This document shows positions 1-5,316 of a stretch of DNA of 8,735 nucleotides, piece after piece. The stretch's first letter is position 1. Each line of letters opens with the position of its first letter. Under the pieces are notes generated by a model, which saw only the letters and a list, made by a program, of their open reading frames with translations, was not told where the DNA came from and searched no databases. The translations under genes and the position numbers were made by a program. The DNA lies in assembly GCA_964405075.1 (NCBI GenBank), contig CAYOMP010000117.1:1-8735 (forward strand). The letters are read 5' to 3'. Origin of the DNA: CAYOMP01 sp964405075 (GTDB lineage Bacteria > Bacillota > Clostridia > Lachnospirales > Lachnospiraceae).

Positions 1-800
1 TATCGACTGCTATTTTGTTTATTTCTATAATTTTCCTTGTGGTTACACTGAACTGTGGTACTAATTATCAAAAAGATGATTATAAGACGGTTATGGGCTA
101 TGAGGATAGAGAATTTAGTGTAGATGAGTTAGTAGAGATATGCATATATTATAGAGATTTGCTTAATCAGGAATCAGAGGCAATTAAATAGGATGAGAAT
201 GGGTTATGCGTGTTAGAGGACAATGCTTAAAAAGAATCAGAAAAGGTTATGAAAAGCTTATGGGATAAGTATTCTATGTTGGAAGGATATTACACAAGAC
301 CAAAAGCTGTGATGAATTCCTATGTGTTGTCTTATAGTGGTTTAACAGGAATATTTTCAGCCTTTACTATGGAACCTAATTACAATCAGGATATGCCTGA
401 TTTTTACAAACCCTTCACCATGTGTCACGAAATGGCGCATTTAAGAGGTTTTATGAAGGAAGAAGAGGCTAATTTTATTGGAATAAAAGCATGTGTGACA
501 TCAGATATTGCATCATTTAGATACAGTGGCAGTGCTTTGGCTTATATATATTGTATAAATGAGTTGAATAAGATTGATTCTGACAGGGCAAAAGAAATCA
601 GGTTCGAATTAAATGAAAATGTAAATGCAGAAATGAGAAATAATTCAGAATTCTGGAATAAGTATAAGGGCAAAGTATCAGAAACTTATGATAAGGTAAA
701 TGATGCATATTTAAAAGCCAATTCACAGGAAAACGGAATTGAAAGTTACAATGATGTTGTGGAATTATTATTATATGATTATTTTGAAAATAGAAGCTAA
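1..800 (+). pseudogene. DUF3810 family zinc-metalloprotease-like membrane protein, 5'-truncated by window edge and interrupted by two stop codons
   Basis: One reading frame (codons starting at position 3) matches the expected order of a DUF3810 protein. It has the end of a hydrophobic segment (about 3-45), an LNCGTNY stretch equivalent to the family's LNY motif, a helical linker (SVDELVEIC), then the catalytic part. The catalytic part contains HEMAH (426-440) followed by GFMKEEEANF, the zinc-ligand and glutamate pattern of the family. It closes with the typical C-terminus VNDAYLKANSQENG. The frame is broken by TAG at 189-191 and TAA at 228-230, with no frame change between them. The longest intact piece starts at ATG 249 (183 aa) and holds the whole HExxH domain. 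That ATG has only AGG two bases upstream, a poor ribosome site, so independent translation is doubtful. I call it a pseudogene by nonsense mutation. An expressed catalytic fragment is possible. The family's substrate is not established. Confidence 0.75.
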
Positions 801-822
801 AAAAGGTCCATTGGACCTTTTT
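800..822 (+). terminator. Rho-independent terminator after the DUF3810 gene
   Basis: A perfect 10-bp inverted repeat (AAAAAGGTCC at 800-809, GGACCTTTTT at 813-822) with a 3-base loop ends in five T residues. It starts at the last base of the stop codon of the DUF3810 frame. A terminator this strong in front of the next gene, only 34 bases from its ATG, implies that gene depends on readthrough or on a weak local promoter. Confidence 0.85.
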
Positions 823-856
823 GACGTATGCTTGGCAACTGGAAAATGGAGTTATA

Positions 857-1591
857 ATGGAAGTAAGATATTTTAATCACAGTGGTTTTATGGTGGAATT
901 GGAAAAGAATATTTTTATATTTGATTATTTTAAGGGAAGTATTCCAAAACTGAATGAAAATAAGCAAATATATGTGTTTTCCAGTCATAAGCACCATGAC
1001 CACTTTAATATGGAAATATTTAAGAAACTAGAGGGATATAGTAATATTAAATACATTTTATCTAATGACATTAAGTTGAATGAAAAATATTTGGAGAGAA
1101 ATGGAGTAAATCCAAAAACAAAGCAGGATATAGTTAATATTAGTGCTGAAAGGGAATTGTGTTTGGGTGATATTTGTGTTAAAACATTAAAGTCTACAGA
1201 TGCAGGGGTTGCGTTCATTGTTGAGTGTGAAGGTAAAACAATATATCATGCAGGGGATTTGAACTGGTGGTATTGGAGTGGTAAAGATTATAATTGGAAT
1301 AAAAGAATGGAATGTACTTACAAGAAACAGATTGATACATTGGCAGATATGTGTGAAATAGTTGATATAGCCTTTGTTCCCGTTGATGTGAGGCAGGGTG
1401 GTAATGCAATGCTTGGCATCGAATATTTTTGTGAAAAAATTAATGCTGCCAATATTTTTCCAATGCATTTTTGGGATGACTATTCTATATTCGAAAGAAT
1501 CAATCATAATGAATTATTACAGAAATATCAAAATAGAATTATAGGAATACGAGAGGACGGACAAGTATGGACAATGCAACACAATATGTAG
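857..1591 (+). CDS. Metallo-beta-lactamase-fold hydrolase, UlaG/YtkL-like
   Basis: This is a 244-residue cytoplasmic protein of the MBL superfamily with no signal peptide. The metal-binding set is visible: H44-x-H46-x-D48-H49 in SSHKHHDHF, H131 and D134 in YHAGDLNW, and H204 in FPMHFW. The N-terminal NHSGF and the later PVDVR (175-179) are also typical of the UlaG-like metal-dependent hydrolase branch. The family normally binds two Zn or Mn ions and hydrolyses phosphodiester, lactone or similar bonds; the substrate here cannot be told. I chose ATG 857 because GGAG (848-851) sits 5 bases upstream. The earlier in-frame TTG at 821 lies inside the terminator stem and has no ribosome site. The gene's 3' end overlaps the MutS-like gene by 25 bases, so the two are probably translationally coupled. 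No convincing promoter is visible between the terminator and the start. Confidence 0.85.
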   Translation: MEVRYFNHSGFMVELEKNIFIFDYFKGSIPKLNENKQIYVFSSHKHHDHFNMEIFKKLEGYSNIKYILSNDIKLNEKYLERNGVNPKTKQDIVNISAERELCLGDICVKTLKSTDAGVAFIVECEGKTIYHAGDLNWWYWSGKDYNWNKRMECTYKKQIDTLADMCEIVDIAFVPVDVRQGGNAMLGIEYFCEKINAANIFPMHFWDDYSIFERINHNELLQKYQNRIIGIREDGQVWTMQHNM

Positions 1592-3270
1592 GATTGATTA
1601 TCGGTGGAATAATATTACTGTTTTTCTATATGAAATATATGGATAAAAAGAATAAGACCCTTTTTATTTCAAAAATGAAAAGAGAATGGGGAAAGGTTCC
1701 TAATAGAGAATATACTTTTGACAAATTAGAAAGTATTGCAGGATATTTTGAGTATAAGAAGTATAATGAAGAGTTTTATATAGATGATATTACTTGGCAT
1801 GATTTAGATATGGATAGAATATATGCCAAAATTAATAATTCTAACTCATCCTTGGGAGATGAATATCTATATTATATGCTTAGAACACCTAAGTTTGATG
1901 ATAAGATTTTGAATAAAAGACGAAAATTAATTGATTATATAGCTGATAATGAAGAATTCAGGTTAAAACTCCAAATAATATTTGGGAAAATTGGAAGACC
2001 CGTAGGCTTATCAATTAATCAGTATGTGCACAGTCTCTCAGAGTTAAAAAAAGACAATAACATGTTTCATTATGCAAGTGCAATATTTGCCATAGTTGCT
2101 ATTATAATGTTATTTGTTGCCCCTCAGCTTGGGATAGTGTTGATTTTGGTAGCTTTTGTTGCAAATGTAAGTAACTATCTAAAAAGGAAAAGAGAGATTG
2201 AGCCATATTTTATGTCGGTCATTTATATAGTGAGATTGCTAAAGTGTGCGGAGTTTTTTTTGTGTATAGATGATGAACTTTTAGCAGAGTGTCAGGAAGT
2301 TATTAGAAATGTTAACAAAAGCTTGGCTAAGGTGAAAAGGGGAGCTAAATGGTTAAAGGCGGGACAGAATACAAGTTCAATAGAAGGTGCATTAATAGAT
2401 ACTGTGCTTGACTATTTAAGAATGATTTTTCATATAGACTTAATTAAGTTTAATGATATAGTGGATACAGTAAGTGAAAATGTTGAAGAAATTGATAAAT
2501 TATTTGATGCACTGGGAGAAGTGGAGGCTGCCATTGCTATAGCAAGTTATCGTGAACAGGTTGGTAAGTGGTCTTATCCAATATTAGAGAAGAAAGATAA
2601 TCCTTTTATGGAAGTAGAGGATGTTTATCATCCACTAATCGATAATCCTGTAACAAACAATATTAAGGAAGAAAAATGTGTATTAATAACAGGCTCAAAT
2701 GCCTCTGGCAAATCAACATTTTTAAAAACAATTGCTATTAACAGTATATTGGCACAAACAATTAATATGGTAACAGCCAGTAAATATCGAAGTGCTTATT
2801 TTAGAACATATTCATCTATGGCGTTAAGTGACAGTATTTTAGATAATGAAAGTTATTATATTGTAGAGATTAAATCATTAAAGAGAATAATAGATGCTGG
2901 CAAGAAAGAGAATCTGCCATGTGTATTATGTTTTGTAGATGAAGTGCTAAGAGGAACCAATACTGTTGAGAGAATCGCAGCATCAGCACAGATATTGAAG
3001 GATATGAGTGAAGAAAATATTTTGACATTTGCTGCCACTCATGATATTGAGTTGACACATATTTTGGAAAAGAAATATGCAAATTATCATTTTACAGAGG
3101 AAGTATCAAATGATGATGTAATATTTAATTACAAATTAAATAAAGGGCGGGCAGTCAGCAGAAATGCTATTAAATTATTAGGAATAATGGGATATGATAA
3201 GAGGATAATTGACAGTGCTAATGAAATGGCAAGAGAATTTATTGAAAGTAATAGCTGGAGGACAGTATAA
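1567..3270 (+). CDS. Membrane-associated MutS-related ATPase
   Basis: The 567-residue protein has a hydrophobic N-terminal segment (about 7-25), a soluble region, a tight two-helix membrane hairpin (about 169-204), a helical lever-like region, and a C-terminal MutS-type ABC ATPase domain. ATPase motifs are Walker A GSNASGKST (376-384, K382), Walker B with D458-E459 followed by LRGTN, and the H-loop ATHD (H492). The N-terminal mismatch-recognition domain of MutS1 and the C-terminal Smr nuclease domain of MutS2 are both absent. A role in classical mismatch repair is therefore unlikely, although databases often label this group 'DNA mismatch repair protein MutS'. ATG 1567 lies within the end of the MBL gene, with AGAGG (1552-1556) 10 bases upstream, and the hydrophobic N-terminus supports that start. 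Its stop overlaps the rnhA start. The DNA substrate, if any, is unknown. Confidence 0.88.
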   Translation: MDNATQYVGLIIGGIILLFFYMKYMDKKNKTLFISKMKREWGKVPNREYTFDKLESIAGYFEYKKYNEEFYIDDITWHDLDMDRIYAKINNSNSSLGDEYLYYMLRTPKFDDKILNKRRKLIDYIADNEEFRLKLQIIFGKIGRPVGLSINQYVHSLSELKKDNNMFHYASAIFAIVAIIMLFVAPQLGIVLILVAFVANVSNYLKRKREIEPYFMSVIYIVRLLKCAEFFLCIDDELLAECQEVIRNVNKSLAKVKRGAKWLKAGQNTSSIEGALIDTVLDYLRMIFHIDLIKFNDIVDTVSENVEEIDKLFDALGEVEAAIAIASYREQVGKWSYPILEKKDNPFMEVEDVYHPLIDNPVTNNIKEEKCVLITGSNASGKSTFLKTIAINSILAQTINMVTASKYRSAYFRTYSSMALSDSILDNESYYIVEIKSLKRIIDAGKKENLPCVLCFVDEVLRGTNTVERIAASAQILKDMSEENILTFAATHDIELTHILEKKYANYHFTEEVSNDDVIFNYKLNKGRAVSRNAIKLLGIMGYDKRIIDSANEMAREFIESNSWRTV

Positions 3271-3773
3271 TGAAGGTAAAAATATATACAGATGGAGCAG
3301 CCAGAGGTAATCCTGATGGACCTGGAGGATATGGAACAGTGTTAGTTTATGAGGATAGTAAGGGGATTATTCATACTAAGGAATTATCTTGCGGCTATAA
3401 AAAAACTACAAATAATCGAATGGAATTAATGGCGGTAATAGCCGGATTGGAAGCACTTAACAGACCATGTGATATTGAGTTGTATTCGGATTCTAAATAT
3501 GTAGTTGATGCATTTAATCAAAAGTGGATAGACGGATGGATTAAAAAAGGATGGAAGCGTGGAAAGAATGAGCCTGTTAAGAATGTAGATTTGTGGAAAC
3601 GCTTATTAAAGGCTAAAGAACCTCATAATGTAAGTTTTATCTGGGTAAAGGGCCACGCAGGCCATGCAATGAATGAAAAATGTGATACTTTAGCAACTAC
3701 GGCAGCAGATGGAAATAATTTAATTGATGATGTGATTGTTGAAGATGAATCTCAAATGAGAATGGATTTATAA
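3270..3773 (+). CDS. rnhA: Ribonuclease HI
   Basis: This 167-residue type 1 RNase H degrades the RNA strand of RNA:DNA hybrids (R-loops, Okazaki primers) in the cytoplasm. All active-site residues are present: D8 in YTDGAARGNP, E52 in NNRMEL, D74 in YSDSKYV, H129 in GHAGH, and D139 in NEKCDTLA. They correspond to E. coli D10, E48, D70, H124 and D134. The basic, tryptophan-rich loop WIDGWIKKGWKRGK (86-99) matches the substrate-binding handle of E. coli RNase HI. The protein runs about 20 residues past the usual end with an acidic tail. The start ATG shares a base with the upstream stop (TAATG), and GGAGG (3257-3261) is 8 bases upstream, so translation is coupled to the MutS-like gene. Confidence 0.97.
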   Translation: MKVKIYTDGAARGNPDGPGGYGTVLVYEDSKGIIHTKELSCGYKKTTNNRMELMAVIAGLEALNRPCDIELYSDSKYVVDAFNQKWIDGWIKKGWKRGKNEPVKNVDLWKRLLKAKEPHNVSFIWVKGHAGHAMNEKCDTLATTAADGNNLIDDVIVEDESQMRMDL

Positions 3774-3793
3774 TAAAATTTTAAATTTTATTA
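3771..3793. repeat. AT-only palindrome beginning at the rnhA stop codon
   Basis: TAATAAAATTT at 3771-3781 is perfectly complementary to AAATTTTATTA at 3783-3793, with one base between. It contains no G or C and is followed by an A-rich rather than T-rich run, so it would be at best a weak terminator or a 3'-end protecting hairpin for the rnhA message. Confidence 0.4.
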
Positions 3794-3820
3794 AGAAAAA
3801 AACAAAAGGAATACATTCTA

Positions 3821-3849
3821 TTGAAATGGAAAAAACTATGTGATAGTAT
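3821..3849 (+). promoter_or_regulatory. Likely sigma-A promoter (extended -10) for the 52-residue membrane protein gene
   Basis: TTGAAA (3821-3826) and TAGTAT (3844-3849) are 17 bases apart. A TG dinucleotide (3841-3842) one base before the -10 gives an extended -10 element. The predicted transcript would start near 3856 and reach the start codon at 3891. Confidence 0.5.
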
Positions 3850-3890
3850 CAAACTAAGATGTAGAATGCGGTTATTAGGAGGCGGTAAAT

Positions 3891-4049
3891 ATGGTATTTT
3901 TAAGTACATTTTTAACTACTGCAATTAAGATGATAGTTCTTATGGCAGTTATAGTTTTAGCAGTATTTTGTGGACATAAGCTTCGTGATAGAAAAGATGC
4001 GAAGGATGCCTTGAATGCAAGTGAAGCGGTTGAAAACGATAGTAAATAG
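3891..4049 (+). CDS. Small single-span membrane protein (52 aa)
   Basis: The gene is short but well supported. AGGAGG (about 3877-3883) is followed by GCGGTAAAT and ATG 3891. The frame is open to TAG 4047, a likely promoter lies upstream, and a strong terminator starts 9 bases after the stop. The protein has one hydrophobic helix (about residues 8-27, including MIVLMAVIVLAVF), then a charged juxtamembrane stretch HKLRDRKDAKDAL and a short acidic tail. The positive charges after the helix predict that the C-terminal tail faces the cytoplasm. I do not recognise a named family; the LRDRKDAKDA stretch looks conserved in style. Possible roles, all inference, are a regulator of a membrane partner or a stress-induced small protein. 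Confidence 0.75.
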   Translation: MVFLSTFLTTAIKMIVLMAVIVLAVFCGHKLRDRKDAKDALNASEAVENDSK

Positions 4050-4057
4050 TGATTATT

Positions 4058-4088
4058 AAGCACAGAAGATTTTTCTTCTGTGCTTTTT
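4058..4088 (+). terminator. Rho-independent terminator after the small membrane protein
   Basis: A 12-bp perfect stem (AAGCACAGAAGA at 4058-4069, TCTTCTGTGCTT at 4074-4085) with a TTTT loop is followed by further T residues up to 4088. It separates the small-protein unit from the Rrf2-metH operon, whose promoter begins at 4122. Confidence 0.92.
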
Positions 4089-4121
4089 ATGAGATATAAA
4101 GAAACAATTTCGACGTTAATA

Positions 4122-4150
4122 TTGAAAAACAAATATGAAATTAGTATAAT
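4122..4150 (+). promoter_or_regulatory. Sigma-A promoter of the Rrf2-metH operon
   Basis: TTGAAA (4122-4127) and a perfect TATAAT (4145-4150) are separated by 17 bases. The predicted start is near 4157, giving a leader of about 36 bases before ATG 4193. It lies just downstream of the previous terminator and is the only strong promoter seen before the four-gene run, so it probably drives all of it. Confidence 0.8.
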
Positions 4151-4175
4151 CCTAATAGGAAAACTCAGAATTGAG
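4150..4175 (+). promoter_or_regulatory. Two short palindromes at the transcription start of the Rrf2 gene, possible operator
   Basis: TCCTAATAGGA (4150-4160) is a perfect palindrome around a central A, spanning the predicted start site. CTCAGAATTGAG (4164-4175) is an inverted repeat with CTCA/TGAG arms in the leader. Rrf2 proteins commonly repress their own operons by binding dyads over the promoter, so either could be the autoregulatory site. Neither matches a motif I can name with certainty. Confidence 0.35.
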
Positions 4176-4192
4176 AATGAGAGGATAAAGGT

Positions 4193-4630
4193 ATGAAAAT
4201 TTCAACAAAAGGTAGATATGCATTAAGATTAATGATAGATTTGGCCATTAATGCTGATGATGAATATGTAAAGGTTAGAGAGATTGCCGAAAGACAGGAG
4301 CTATCTGATAAATACCTTGAGCAGATTATCACTATTTTAGGTCGTGCTGGATTTGTAAAAAGTACAAGAGGTGCAACAGGTGGATATAAGTTAGCGAAAA
4401 ACCCTGAGGAATATACAGTGGGTATGATTTTAAGACTTACTGAAGGTGAACTAGTACCTGTAACCTGCTTAGAAGGTGATGTGAATGAGTGTAGCAGAAA
4501 GGATACTTGCGCAACTCTTGTTGTGTGGGAAAGGATTACTAAGGCAGTTAGTGATGTTGTTGATAATATGACGTTGGCTGATTTGGTTGAAATACAACAG
4601 CAGAAGGGAAATGGCAATATTATCAGATAA
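4193..4630 (+). CDS. Rrf2 family transcriptional regulator with IscR-like cysteine triad
   Basis: The 145-residue protein begins with the hallmark MKISTKGRYALRLMIDLA, followed by the winged helix-turn-helix (about 26-67) that includes LSDKYLEQI and the wing RGATGGYKLA. Three cysteines, C92, C100 and C106 (spacing x7, x5), sit where IscR holds its [2Fe-2S] cluster (C92, C98, C104 in E. coli). The protein is therefore probably a cluster-binding sensor of iron-sulfur, redox or nitric oxide status. CymR, the sulfur regulator, belongs to the same family, so a role in sulfur amino acid control also fits. GAGG (4181-4184) is 8 bases before the ATG. The gene is followed after 14 bases by the methionine synthase reactivation gene rather than by iscS/iscU, the more usual neighbours of IscR-type genes. 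It is likely both autoregulator and operon regulator. Confidence 0.92.
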   Translation: MKISTKGRYALRLMIDLAINADDEYVKVREIAERQELSDKYLEQIITILGRAGFVKSTRGATGGYKLAKNPEEYTVGMILRLTEGELVPVTCLEGDVNECSRKDTCATLVVWERITKAVSDVVDNMTLADLVEIQQQKGNGNIIR

Positions 4631-4644
4631 TTTGGGGAAACACA

Positions 4645-5286
4645 ATGGAATTGAATTTAAAAGAAACATATAGATATTTGGGATATAAGGGACAAGAAGT
4701 AAATGAAGATTTAGAGAATCTTATTCTGGAAACAGCTAACCAGCTAAAATCCAGTGTATCACCAAAAAGTATTTATAGAATATTTGACTGTAGTATAAAT
4801 GATGGACAGATAACTATAGGAAAGTTGAAAACCACTAGTAAAAATCTGGCTAGGAATCTTCGGGGCTGTGACAAGGTAGCAATTATGGCAGCAACTCTTG
4901 GGAATAGTGCAGATATACTGATTAAACGTTATTCAGTATCTAATATGGCAAAGGCAGCCATTTTACAAGCAGCAGGTGCAGCATTGATAGAGTCTTTTTG
5001 TGATGATGTAGAGGAAGAGATTAGAGAATTAGCATTAACAGAGCAATTGTATTTAAGACCACGATTTAGTCCGGGTTATGGAGATTTCCCTTTAGAGCAT
5101 CAAAAAGACATATTTGATATGTTAGAATGTAGCAAGAGGATAGGAATTTCTCTAACAGATACATTACTGATGGTTCCTTCTAAAAGTGTAACGGCAATTA
5201 TTGGAATGTCTACAGAGGAAAAGAGTAATTGCCACAGGGAAAAATGTACAGGATGTAATAAAGTGGATTGTGAATATAGAGGATAA
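4645..5286 (+). CDS. Stand-alone methionine synthase reactivation (AdoMet-binding) domain protein
   Basis: The 213-residue protein resembles the C-terminal activation domain of B12-dependent methionine synthase (Met_synt_B12 family). That domain binds S-adenosylmethionine for reductive remethylation of oxidised cob(II)alamin. The signature RPRFSPGYGDFPLEHQ (138-153) corresponds to the AdoMet-binding RxxxGYxxxP motif. The segment following it, LTDTLLMVPSKSVTAIIG (170-187), matches the family's conserved core. A C-terminal cysteine cluster, C196, C201, C204 and C209, is not part of the classical E. coli domain and could bind a metal or Fe-S cluster. GGGGA (4634-4638) lies 6 bases before ATG 4645. 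The gene directly precedes metH, whose product lacks this domain, so the two proteins probably act as separate subunits. The electron donor is not visible in the window. Confidence 0.9.
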   Translation: MELNLKETYRYLGYKGQEVNEDLENLILETANQLKSSVSPKSIYRIFDCSINDGQITIGKLKTTSKNLARNLRGCDKVAIMAATLGNSADILIKRYSVSNMAKAAILQAAGAALIESFCDDVEEEIRELALTEQLYLRPRFSPGYGDFPLEHQKDIFDMLECSKRIGISLTDTLLMVPSKSVTAIIGMSTEEKSNCHREKCTGCNKVDCEYRG

Positions 5287-5316
5287 ATATTAATAAGGGT
5301 TAATAATGGAGGAAAT

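Noticed and set aside
821..856. In-frame TTG start that would extend the MBL-fold protein by 12 residues
   Set aside because: It lies inside the T-run of the terminator and has no ribosome binding site; ATG 857 has GGAG at a proper distance and begins with the family-typical N-terminus.
832..858. TTGGCA and TATAAT as a promoter for the MBL-fold gene
   Set aside because: The spacing is 15 bases and the predicted transcript would begin downstream of the start codon.
797..1507. Open frames on the minus strand opposite the MBL-fold gene
   Set aside because: They are shadows of a well-supported + strand gene, overlap one another, and have no recognisable motifs or ribosome sites.
3875..4132. 85-codon minus-strand frame across the small membrane protein gene and terminator
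   Set aside because: It runs through the terminator hairpin and lies opposite the better supported 52-residue + strand gene.
4165..4669. Long minus-strand frames opposite the Rrf2 gene
   Set aside because: The + strand frame encodes an unmistakable Rrf2 protein; the reverse frames are composition artefacts without motifs.
5287..5316. Possible B12 or SAM riboswitch before metH
   Set aside because: The gap is only 30 bases, too short for either riboswitch, and the Rrf2 leader also shows no such conserved elements.
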